A stretch of DNA of 64,000 nt from Aquatica leii (taxonomy: Eukaryota > Arthropoda > Insecta > Coleoptera > Lampyridae). The stretch is taken from assembly GCA_035610365.1 (NCBI GenBank), contig CM069436.1:55071505-55135504 (forward strand), given 5' to 3'. Of this stretch, positions 1 to 10,713 are shown piece by piece. Each line of letters begins with the position of its first letter. Position 1 is the stretch's first letter. The notes under the pieces were generated by a model. That model worked only from the letters and a program-made list of their open reading frames with translations. It had not been told where the DNA came from and ran no database searches. The position numbers and the translations under genes are program-made.

Positions 1-280
1 GCTGGAAAAGTGGGTCTTCCAACTGCTGAAGAAATGGAAGAATATGGGGTTTTACCACCTCTTTACGTATCGCCGGGCGTTCATATTGCCTCGGATGAAT
101 ACCAAATCAGACTTACTTTCATAGGCTACATATCATAATCCCTACAGTGTGGTGCACATGCTGCTCAACAAAAAAATGAACATTGCGCCGTTCCTCGCGT
201 ATTCATCACTAAAGACTTACTCGATTCGAGATTCTAGTGGAGTTGCAATCTACACAGCTCCAAACGTTAAATGTCGTTGA
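1..280 (+). other. Unplaced open reading segments at left window edge
   Basis: Frame 1 is open from the window edge to a TAA at about 136-138 (45 codons, with the short run VLPPLYVSPG). A second open stretch in frame 2 runs from about 140 to a TGA at 278-280 and includes YSVVHMLLNKKMN. The composition looks more coding-like than the AT-rich DNA around it. The two stretches could be one degenerate exon joined by a frameshift, or the tail of a gene or transposon lying mostly outside the window. I do not recognise the product. No splice site or poly(A) signal fixes its structure. Confidence 0.2.
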
Positions 281-2400
281 GCCGACAGTGAAGCACAAGG
301 TGTGGCCAATATGATTGCAATCCAAAACTTCTGATTCGAATGTAAACTGTTCGAAGGGTTACAGGATGACTTTTATTGCATAACCATTGATTGGCGATTG
401 ATGTGGTACTGGTAAATTGGTCTGTTACTGTCATAAGTCAAAGATAGCGGTTCTGCATCTCATTTGCACAATGGCGTAAAAAATGCAGATACAATGCCAT
501 TTCGAAAAACGTTGCCTTCAAAAACGGTTAGTTAGATTTTACATCGGACAATTGAGGTGATTCTGTTACTTATCAAGATCCTGGACTGAACTGAAACCGT
601 ATTTTTACTTTTACCACAACCGAAATGGGTTCAAAATAAATCTAAAGATATACTGATTTTGACAAAACTGACGTGTTTCTGAAAAAGTTTAGTTACGTAA
701 TATACTAATTTTATATGAGTTCACGTAGAAAATATTTATATTTACATAAGAAGTGAGCTTATAGCATTACTACAGGTACATGTTATTTTCTTTTTAAATT
801 TGTCTAATAAATAACAAACGTGCTTGAATTCAAAACATTGACTTTACCAGTATAAAATGATGCGCAGTAAATGCGCGTATTACAATTTTTAGATCGGTTA
901 GGTCTAGCATGCTTACTCAACAACACTCATTTGCTATTTGTCACATTTTTCATGCTCTGTAAATTTTAAAAACTTTGGTTTGTTTTCGTTAAACAAAATT
1001 TGTTAAGATTTCACAATTTTGTTTTTATTTTGTTCGTCGATTTTTTCAACACTAGCATGAAATCTTCGAAACTGACGCGCGCCGCATCCAGTTTTCTGAG
1101 AATTTGCTGATAGATGTAGCATTGGACGCATCCACATTTACTAATATTTTTTTTAGTGAATATTTTGGGTCAAACTGAGAATGTTTCTTCAAACGTTTGC
1201 CATTTCTGCAAAAATCAATATATTACCATATACATATGTACTTTTCTAGCAAACTTAATATAGATTAAGACACGATTTTGCTTTTTGTCCTTGGTGAAAG
1301 TAGTTGCAGTTCTACTTTGTGAGTTCTAACATTATCAGTTTGAGCCAAAACATATAAATATATAAAATATACGCAAATTAAATACATTTAAGTCAATGTT
1401 TTATATATTTTATTGCAAGACGACAAACAAAATTTTTAAATTATGATTAATTTATTTACATTCACAAGCAATTATGGAGCAAAGCATTTGCTAAAGAAAC
1501 TAATTGTAAAAGAGAATATTTGTGTTAATGTAATGAGTTAAAATAGAGGCCGTTTAGAATTGCAAAAGCCGGCAAAAGAATTCTCATAAGAATAACATTT
1601 CCCTATACGATCTACTCTACTACTACTCATCTTGAATTTTACTATAAAGATTTTAATTGAATCATGTGAACATTTGAAATTTTATATTTATATTCCCTTG
1701 AGGGTAAGAAGTACTTGCCTATCTACTTCTTCATTCCTTTCATTTATTGCTACTCTAGAATTTACTTAATAAATATATTATTTTTTTGCATTTTATTTGC
1801 GTTTTCTACATAATCTATTTTTTCTACATCAAATGTGTCATGCAAAAAATTATAATTTAAAGAACGCTGACAAACATCCTAGAATACTTTAGTCTAGCAG
1901 CTACTAATGAATGTGAGGCGTGCTTTTGTTTTATTAAGTTTTTAATTTCTAGTCTGACTGTTTACTATAGTACTATCAGAATTTTTTTATTTTGCTAGTA
2001 GGTTTACTATCTCATTTTGTTTATAATTTTACTGTTTCTTTATCTAATCTATCGTCTGCGCATAATGTTAATTTGTTAGGTATACTGCAATGCAAGATGT
2101 AGAATCGGCATTAACGTTTTTTAATGTTCTCGGAGAATTATATGTTTGATTAATGATTATAATTTATTTTGTAATCACTTGACAATGTAGGTCACTGGAT
2201 TGAATCGCTTGAATCAGTTCAATATGTACCAATGATACCGTTTATCACAATGAACACGCTTAAAATCAAAAATAATACGGTTTTAAACTCGAGTTGAATT
2301 TGTAATAGAATAAAACAATTTGCGTTCATAAGTTCCAACCTTATTTGTGTTACTATTAAATTATTAAATTTCAGATCTCTTCTGACAGTTGTGGTTATTT
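281..2400. other. Gene-less AT-rich stretch
   Basis: Both strands show only short stop-ridden frames, poly(A)/poly(T) runs and scattered TATA-like words. I see no recognisable gene, RNA or repeat here. It is the unique left flank of the giant palindromic element. Confidence 0.6.
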
Positions 2401-2406
2401 AATAAT
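2401..2406. repeat. AATAAT, left copy of putative target-site duplication
   Basis: AATAAT directly precedes the left terminus AGTAGAAAGG of the palindrome. The same six bases follow the right terminus at 15328-15333. The surroundings are AT-rich, so a chance match is possible, and alternative boundaries (for example TAATA, 5 bp) cannot be excluded. Confidence 0.6.
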
Positions 2407-2457
2407 AGTAGAAAGGGGCGGACACCAAACCCTCAGGGCATGAAATTTAATTACTGT

Positions 2458-2569
2458 GACCTCGGAAGAAACGTGCATGATGTATTTTTTGGGAAATTTT
2501 ATTTTCCTTCTCACATTTTTTTTCTCTCTCACTTTCACGGACGTTACTAATGACCTCGGAAGGAACGTG
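2458..2569 (-). repeat. Paired subterminal direct repeats, left arm
   Basis: Two copies of a motif reading ACGTTYCTTCCGAGGTCA on the minus strand lie at about 2458-2477 and 2550-2569, 92 bp apart and within 165 bp of the left end. The mirrored pair occurs at 15166-15185 and 15259-15278. Repeated subterminal motifs often serve as transposase-binding sites; that role is inference here. Confidence 0.6.
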
Positions 2570-2577
2570 AGTAACTG

Positions 2578-2700
2578 TATTTTTGTGAAACTATTTTTCT
2601 CTCTCTCACAATGAATTTTTTTCTCTCTCACACATTTTTTTCTCTCTCACACATTTTTTCTCTCTCTTACAGCGATTTTTTTTTCTCTCTCTTACATTGT
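2578..2700. repeat. CT-rich tandem repeat block, left arm
   Basis: Irregular units of roughly 20 bp built on TCTCTCTCACACATTTTTTT repeat about five to six times. The mirrored GA-rich block is at about 15034-15155. Adjacent at 2704-2775 are two copies of a longer unit, CATCGCRTAAYTGGTAATTT followed by a GCGTC-containing tail. Confidence 0.75.
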
Positions 2701-2824
2701 TACATCATCGCATAATTGGTAATTTTGATTGCGTCGTGCGTCATCGCGTAACTGGTAATTTTTTATGCGTCATAAAGTCTCATGATTCGAGCGAGAAAGA
2801 AAATATTTTTATTTAAAAAAAGCT

Positions 2825-2897
2825 TGGGTGTACCTGGATTTGAACCCGGGTTTCTTGATTACAAAGCGGCGAACTTAACAGCTGAGCTACGAAAATA
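2825..2897 (-). tRNA. tRNA-Thr(UGU)-like pseudogene, left arm
   Basis: On the minus strand a good A box (TAGCTCAGCTGT) and a good B box (GGTTCAAATCC) are spaced as in a tRNA gene. The anticodon loop reads TTTGTAA, giving UGU at the expected position with T33 and A37. The T stem is nearly paired, but the acceptor stem (ATTTTCG against TACACCC), D stem and anticodon stem do not pair, so this is not a functional tRNA. It could be a tRNA-derived SINE head or an internal Pol III promoter carried by the element. The same sequence lies in the other arm at 14837-14910. Confidence 0.55.
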
Positions 2898-3007
2898 AGT
2901 TAATTTTAAACGCTTAATTTTTGTATACAATTGGTTTCTTAATTACTGAACAAAAGACTTGTAAAATTTATTGTACTTTATTTTTAAATTAAATTAACAT
3001 TCATGGC

Positions 3008-3120
3008 ATAATTATATCATTTTTCTACAGCATCTATGTCATTACGGTTTAGCTGGATCTTGATAATTCACGGCAACTATACACACGACATCTAATTATA
3101 TCATTTCTACAGCATCCGTC
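3008..3120. repeat. Short direct repeat pair in left arm
   Basis: AATTATATCATTT followed by CTACAGCATC occurs at about 3008-3034 and again at about 3093-3117. The mirrored pair is in the right arm near 14615-14727. It adds to the repeat-rich outer 0.8 kb of each arm. Confidence 0.55.
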
Positions 3121-3764
3121 GTGTTGTGGTTGATCTGGACTTTTCTAGTGGTCGGTACTTTCATATTCTTTCTCTCTTACTCTTAATACTCTGTAAAGAA
3201 TTGCTTATTAAAAAAAAATTCTAAAAAGTTAATGTTGATTATAAGGAAAATAGCACAAAAACAGCTGCATGCAAATTAACAAAAAAAAATTAAATTTAAG
3301 AAAATAACTACCAATTTCTTAAGAAAAATTAATGTTACTTGAATATATCAACTGCTTCTTTTTAAACGAGGTGTTGGTTTAATCAACAACATTAGAAATT
3401 AATTTAAAAAAAAAAGAAGTGGTCTAAACTAAATTAATAGTTAACAAATTTAAAAATCGCTGAAATTTAAAAAAAAAATTTTATTCTAACTTTTAATCAG
3501 GTAAATACTAAAATCAACTTTTTTAATTTAAAATAATCTTTTGTAGAGCATAAAATTGGATGTGTTTAAGCGTATAGGATTAATTTGCAAAATAAATAAA
3601 CCACTTACCATTGTAATACACAGAAACACTTTAATTTAAACCGTTCTTACTAGTACGCAGCTAAAACTAAACAAAGTGTGATCGCTAACAATAAAAGAAA
3701 GTGTCATTGCCAAAAATAAATTTTTACAATTATTACTTATTAATTAAAATTTTATGATACATAC

Positions 3765-4221
3765 CTGCCGATTCATTCAGGTCGCTGATTGTTTCAACAA
3801 ATAACTTTTCCAATGACATGTAATTAGTGTAAATTCCATAAGGTAGTAGTTATTCAAAAATTTTCTTTTGGAAGCCAAAGACATTATTATTATTATAATA
3901 TATAATATTTTAAGATAAATCTTTTAAACTTTCAAGTACTTCATCTTCAATGTCGCTGAATATGAAAGCAGTTAACTTCGATACTAAAGTAGGCCCAAAC
4001 TTGCACGTTTTGAGTTCGTTTTGGTACACACCCCTGGCATTAAGTGTGTTATAAGTCTCCTGATCTGTATAAATAAAAAAATTATACTCTGATATTAACG
4101 TAAATTCAAGCATTTTGCCGATAATTTTGCATTCTGCTCTATCAAGTTCTAAAATATTTTCTGAATTTCTGATTGAGTTTAGATACTCAACCCAATTTCT
4201 TTCATCCGTATTTGAAATACT
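3765..4221 (-). pseudogene. Broken exon-like coding relic, left arm
   Basis: The minus strand is open from about 4221 to a stop after KDLS at 3910, running through WVEYLNSIRNSENILELD and VYQNELKTCKFGPTLVS. After a TAA and a short TTA/TAA-repeat insertion the same frame resumes and ends in MSLEKLFVETISDLNESAG, directly followed by a splice-donor-like G|GTATG at 3765-3760. This looks like one exon with two in-frame stops. I do not recognise the protein. The mirrored copy is at 13512-13968. The arm copies differ at several residues (for example E/K, N/I, K/E), so the reading frame is not under strong constraint now. Confidence 0.4.
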
Positions 4222-7020
4222 TTATGCATCTAAGAAATACTGGAACTACTAAAACAATAAAAAATGTAAACGTTTTACTTACACTATCCAAGTTAAATAA
4301 TTTAATTAAGAAATAAATTTTTAACTATGATTCAAAACTAACGTTCAAAAATTCAAGTTTTTTTAAATTTAGTTTAAAAGAAACAAATTCTTATAGCATT
4401 ATCAAAGTTATTGAAAAATAAATTTAACAAAAATCTTTAAGAGTTTAAAAAATGTAAAACATTTTAAAGCTTACTTTTGTTTCCTGTTAGTTATAACTAA
4501 TCAATGTAAAATTCTAAAACCATCGTTTAAAAATATTTGTTTTTAGTTTGCATTTCACACTCAGTTTTTCCACTTTAGTTTGAAAATTAATAAAACGTCA
4601 ATGTTTTAAATAATTAGCAGAGTTTTTTAAAAAAATACAAATAACTTTAAAATGTTGCAGAAAGCAGAATATGTATGTAAAAATTGTGTGTGTTAAAGAT
4701 TTTTATTAATGAATGTAAGATTCCAAAAGCAATGTTCCTCATCATATCTACTTGTTTTAACATATGTCAAATATTTTTCTACAATTGCTTATATATTTTT
4801 TAATATGAATCTTTACAGTGTTAAAAATAAAGTATTGTAATACAGCAAATATTAATATTTGTTTCAAATTATTGATAATCGCTACATAATTATAGTGACA
4901 AGTTAGGTAATAAAATCCTAATTTTATTTTTGATAACGAGTAATTGTTCATGTAGAAAGCGAGTAAATAATGTTATGGTAATGATTATGTAATTATAGTG
5001 ACAAATTCTAGAAATTAAGTAAAATTGTTGAAAAGTATTTTATGTAGTACATAAAAAGCACACAGTTTACGAGTAATACGAGTAATCTTAATTTGTAATA
5101 TAAAAACTATTTATGTTGAGAAGCAGAAAGGAAAGAAAAACAGAAAGGGTAAATATTGCACTCGGACATTATACTAAAATAATAATATCGTAAAAAAAAT
5201 CATGTACCTTCTGTTAACGATAACGTGTAATATTACTTATATACAAAACAATTCTAGCATTTTGCACATTCTATTGCGCAAACAAATGGTATTTAAAGCT
5301 ACATTTTATTTATAAGAAAGAAGAATACATATACAAAAATAATCAAAACAAAAAACTACACAACACAACAAAAACATTTATATAAGAATTGCAAGTTTTA
5401 TTAAAAAAAATCTACTCGTGCACATTTTAACACGAATGATTCACAAATTCACCTAAACCCAATTAACATTTTTTTCACTACCACAAAAACAAGAAATGTT
5501 ATTTTATTACTAAAGACTTACGTACAAACAAACAACTAATTCAAATTGATGCAGATCAAAGATTAATTGTAAAACTAAACCGAATTATAATTGTATTTGT
5601 TTAAGCTGTATTGCAGCTACAGTTCTAAATTTTAAATATTGTTACTAATAAAAGTTTCCTTATAACAAAAAATCTTTGACAATTACAAGTAACGCAAACT
5701 AAAAATTACAAAACGAATAGTTAAATAAAACCAAAACTTCTTAAAATCGTTAATAACACTAGTATACTTTTCTTAACATATAAAAATATTAGTAAATGTA
5801 TTAACTGTAGTTAACGTCAAAACTAAACAACATTATTGAAACAATAAAGATTATTTGAGTAACATAATTTTGTATTTCATTTGTTAACAAAAATTTTGAT
5901 GGACTTGTTAAAACTTATTTTATATAAAACTTCTCTAAAAACACAATTTAACAAAGTTGTTGTAATATCAGCTAATTCAAAAATTACCCTTAAATATTAA
6001 TACACTTTACTCTAAGCTGGTGAAATAAAATTCTAATAAGATCTGTATACGTTTCTATTACATTAATATTGCAAACTGTTTAAATCAGTCTGTAAATATT
6101 ATAACGTTACAATTACTTAAGATTACAAGCAAAAATGTTATTCGAAAATCGTATATATATAGAAATAAACGTTTATAACAAGTTTAGAACACGTTGAAAG
6201 TCAGTGAATAAGTTGAAAGCTTATTTTACATCTCAACTAGACAATGTGGTTATTTTCACAATTTTATTGAAAACGTAGTATACAACTTAGTTAGTAAATG
6301 GCAAACCAAATGAAAATTTTAATCATTTTGTAATAAACACGTGATTACTAACACATAAACTTTTAATCTAACGATTAACAGAAAAGAAAGAAAACATTTT
6401 TAACAAAATCTACTCTAAAAAGCAAAGTTAAATAAGTGAATAAAAAACGTGTAAAATAGGAAATTTTCCTTATGCAAATTTCTTTTAGATATAGTAATTA
6501 CAGTCAATAACAATGTAATTAATGACTAAGGAAAGCCACAAACATATTTTTAACAAAAACTATATCCATTTTGTTTTAAACGATAATAATTAGATACTTT
6601 TATATTATAATCTCAAGAAACAAATAAAAATGGTAAAATTGTTAAAAGTGCAATAGGAATTTACTGGAGTTATTAGAAGTAAAAGAAGAAAAAACTTTTG
6701 TCAATGTTTATAATTACCTACTTAAGTCATGCTGAAAAAGAAAATTAAAAAACATTAAGAATACATTTATAACAAAAACTATTTAGCAATTTAGTTTTTC
6801 GTTCAAATGATTAAAATTAGATACTCCAATAGGTACTATAATCTCAAACAGTAAACAGATAAACTATTTTTTTAATGAACAAAAAAGCAATGCATGTACA
6901 AACTGTAAATAAAGTAAATGTTACAATGTTACAGCTACTAAAAACTTAAAGCAAAATTTAAAAGAACAAGAGAAGAAAACTACTTAAAGAATATCTGTTC
7001 TAATAAAAATTGTTTTATAG

Positions 7021-7093
7021 TTAATGGTGTTATTGTTTAATTAAAAATTTTAATCTTGGGTGTTTTTTAAACGTGGTCTACGTTCTTCGTCAG
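7021..7093 (-). other. Hammerhead-ribozyme-like motif, left arm
   Basis: On the minus strand CTGACGA matches the CUGANGA half of the hammerhead core. It is followed by a possible stem II (AACGT...ACGTT). The second core element, expected as GAAA, reads AAAA. The downstream ATGGTGT-containing flank is shared with the motifs at 22.5 and 63.8 kb, so they are one dispersed family. Hammerhead motifs are known in Penelope-like terminal repeats. This copy looks catalytically broken. Confidence 0.4.
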
Positions 7094-8294
7094 ATAATAA
7101 ATTACAATCACAAATATCTAGAAACATTTGAATGTAAATAAGATCCTATTTTTAATTTTGCCATTCGTTCAAAATTAAATAATTGTTTAAAATATTGTAA
7201 CTAAGAAGAAAAGAAAACGCTTTAGTTATATCTGACAATTTATTATGTTATATTTTTTTCTGGTTTGACAGGTTTTAATAACATTAACATTTACTAAATT
7301 CATTCAAATTGAATCTGTTTAATCACTAACCGATATCTAGTTTATTAATTTAGAATTTTGTATTGAGAAGCAAGTACGAGATATTCACGAACGAATAGAC
7401 TTGTTTATAGTTTCAATTTTTGTACTAAGATTTTTTTGTATAATGTAAACCGTTAATTAAATATTATAACACGTTTTTACAATTTAAGAATTTTGAAAAT
7501 TAAAGTATTAGCTCTATGGGTACTTATACGTAACGTTTAATTTTCTTCCTAAAGTTAATGTTACGAATAATTACTATTAAAATCAAACTTTATTAAAAAT
7601 AGAAAACAAAATTACAAAACCATTTCAATACGCAAAGCAAAACTGATATACACATTGTCACTTAATCTATTGTAAACAATTACGAATACATTCATTTATA
7701 AATTTACAATGTACGTACGAGGTAAATCTATTAAATGTTACCTCTAGTTAGTAGCAGTGTATTTAAAAGTAAATAAATAAATCATTAAAATATATGCTGT
7801 AACGTTTAAGAAACATTTAGTGTTAGTTTAGATTATAAAAGATAGAGGATACGAAATAGAGCTACGCAAACCAAAGCAAATCGGTCTCTAATCGGCAGTG
7901 GCGGACAACTAAAAGCTATAACAGGATTACTTCTTTTAACTTCAATTATGAAAAACTTATTGTATACACCCACGGCTCTTGGAATGGTTATGTTACCTTT
8001 AATATTTTGTTTTAATATAAATTATTAGTTAACATAAAGTGTGAAACCGTCTTAGTAGTTATGTTTATGACGAATTGCTTTCTTATATTTATAAAATTTA
8101 CATACAACATAACAGGTACTTTTTATTTACTTTTGCAAGTTTTAGTCTAAATTTCTTTCTTCTGCTATTACTGTCACAATTAAAAACTATACGAACCACA
8201 ATTGCAGCAAATGCTAAATTACGTTCAAACAATATTTATTTAAAATATGTATTTAAAACGAAATAGCGATACACAACTTATTGTGAACCAGAGC

Positions 8295-9441
8295 CTCACT
8301 CGTTCTGTAATAAGTTAACCTCACTTCTTTTGTAATAAGCTAACCTTACTTCTTATATGTTAATATAATCTCAGGTTTATAATAATTAGCCTAAAAAAAA
8401 ATGCAAAACTTATTAGTTTTAAATAAGCGTAATTATTGACTTTAATACAATCTTTTAGATGTAAAACACAAAAACTTTTAAGTGTGGTTAGGTTATTACA
8501 ATAATTGATTCTCCGAAAAGTGATGAAGTTTAGCTGGAGTGAATAACATTAACACAAGTGAAAAATATTTAAAAAAGTTAAGTTTAATTGCACTACCAAA
8601 TAACAATTAATTAAAATTTGTATTGTTTTATAATTCACTATGAATACAGTTCCAGCGTGATTTTTGAGAATTTATCATGTCATCGTTAAACTTGTAAAAA
8701 CTTTATACAAATTTTTTATAATATAAATGAATTAAAACACAATTTCATTCTCTAATTTTGTTTAAACATTACTTAAAATTGTTGGATATTTCTTATTTTA
8801 AACTGTTTTATTATTTTTTTTAATTGTACAGTTGAATTTCTAATAATAAGCTTTACTATAAAAGTTTAACAACTGTTAATAACGTTAAAAATAATTTCAA
8901 TTAAGTCGTTTTGTTGAAAACATAAAAATTAGAGCAACTTATAATTATAACATTAAATTAATTTTTTGCAAATTACTTATTTTGTGTCAGTAATAGTTAA
9001 TATTATTGTGGTCATTAAAGCCCTTGACAATTATATTTTTTAACATCGATCAATTTTAATTTTTTAAGACGATTTATTACTATAATCAGAATCTAATTAT
9101 ATGATCTATTAAATAAATGTTTAGTTCTTTCTATTTTTTAAACTTAACAGCTAAATAAGTTATCAGTCATACCAAACCTTAAACGCTTCAGCCTGTAATA
9201 CTTTTTAAATTAATTGTGCTGTTATTTTATGTTTATTATTAAAACGGAACGGCGTTTCTAAATTAAAATACTAAGTAAGTCAAAAAGAAAGAATATAGTT
9301 AAATTTCTCGCTATATAAATATGTTTAGTTGGTAAAACCTCTTCAGTGTAATTTAAATTAATGATTGTCAAACTCTTAGATTATGGAAGATAAGAATTTG
9401 AAATGGACTTACTGCACGTCATATAGTGTCTGATTGCCATT
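8295..9441. other. Non-palindromic central spacer of the giant element
   Basis: Symmetry stops at GAACCAGAGC on each side. The spacer is AT-rich and holds no convincing ORF or RNA gene. At 8300-8356 there are two to three tandem copies of a unit of about 24 bp built on GTAATAAGYTAACCTYACTT. The rest shows only A/T homopolymers. Confidence 0.8.
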
Positions 9442-10640
9442 GCTCTGGTTCACAATAAGTTGTGTATCGCTATTTCGTTTTAAATACATATTTTAAATAA
9501 ATATTGTTTGAACGTAATTTAGCATTTGCTGCAATTGTGGTTCGTATAGTTTTTAATTGTGACAGTAATAGCAGAAGAAAGAAATTTAGACTAAAACTTG
9601 CAAAAGTAAATAAAAAGTACCTGTTATGTTGTATGTAAATTTTATAAATATAAGAAAGCAATTCGTCATAAACATAACTACTAAGACGGTTTCACACTTT
9701 ATGTTAACTAATAATTTATATTAAAACAAAATATTAAAGGTAACATAACCATTCCAAGAGCCGTGGGTGTATACAATAAGTTTTTCATAATTGAAGTTAA
9801 AAGAAGTAATCCTGTTATAGCTTTTAGTTGTCCGCCACTGCCGATTAGAGACCGATTTGCTTTGGTTTGCGTAGCTCTATTTCGTATCCTCTATCTTTTA
9901 TAATCTAAACTAACACTAAATGTTTCTTAAACGTTACAGCATATATTTTAATGATTTATTTATTTACTTTTAAATACACTGCTACTAACTAGAGGTAACA
10001 TTTAATAGATTTACCTCGTACGTACATTGTAAATTTATAAATGAATGTATTCGTAATTGTTTACAATAGATTAAGTGACAATGTGTATATCAGTTTTGCT
10101 TTGCGTATTGAAATGGTTTTGTAATTTTGTTTTCTATTTTTAATAAAGTTTGATTTTAATAGTAATTATTCGTAACATTAACTTTAGGAAGAAAATTAAA
10201 CGTTACGTATAAGTACCCATAGAGCTAATACTTTAATTTTCAAAATTCTTACATTGTAAAACGTGTTATAATATTTAATTAACGGTTTACATTATACAAA
10301 AAATCTTAGTACAAAAATTGAAACTATAAACAAGTCTATTCGTTCGTGAATATCTCGTACTTGCTTCTCAATACAAAATTCTAAATTAATAAACTAGATA
10401 TCGGTTAGTGATTAAACAGATTCAATTTGAATGAATTTAGTAAATGTTAATGTTATTAAAACCTGTCAAACCAGAAAAAAATATAACATAATAAATTGTC
10501 AGATATAACTAAAGCGTTTTCTTTTCTTCTTAGTTACAATATTTTAAACAATTATTTAATTTTGAACGAATGGCAAAATTAAAAATAGGATCTTATTTAC
10601 ATTCAAATGTTTCTAGATATTTGTGATTGTAATTTATTAT

Positions 10641-10713
10641 CTGACGAAGAACGTAGACCACGTTTAAAAAACACCCAAGATTAAAATTTTTAATTAAACA
10701 ATAACACCATTAA
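10641..10713 (+). other. Hammerhead-ribozyme-like motif, right arm
   Basis: Mirror of the motif at 7021-7093, on the plus strand: CTGACGA, a potential stem II, AAAA in place of GAAA, then the ATGGTGT-family flank. Its presence in both arms shows it was in the unit before the arms were duplicated, or that the arms have been homogenised since. Confidence 0.4.

Larger units (their letters stand above)
2407..8294 (-). repeat. Left arm of the giant inverted repeat
   Basis: The arm runs from AGTAGAAAGG at the left terminus to GAACCAGAGC at 8294, where symmetry with the right arm ends. From the outside inwards it holds subterminal direct repeats, CT-rich tandem repeats, a tRNA-like sequence, an exon-like coding relic, then about 4 kb of extremely AT-rich DNA. 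The AT-rich part includes a hammerhead-like motif at 7021-7093. Loosely repeated blocks (AACAAAAACTAT followed by TTAGATACT) recur near 6555 and 6770 with about 215 bp spacing, suggesting decayed tandem repeats. Short frames such as the one facing 8075-8266 are AT-driven and mirrored in the other arm. Confidence 0.9.

Noticed and set aside
2825-2897. A functional tRNA-Thr gene
   Set aside because: Acceptor, D and anticodon stems do not pair; only the boxes and anticodon loop are convincing.
8075-8266. ORF of 63 codons and its mirror at 9470-9661
   Set aside because: It is identical in both arms only because the arms are repeats. It is AT-driven, with a hydrophobic low-complexity product and no recognised domain.
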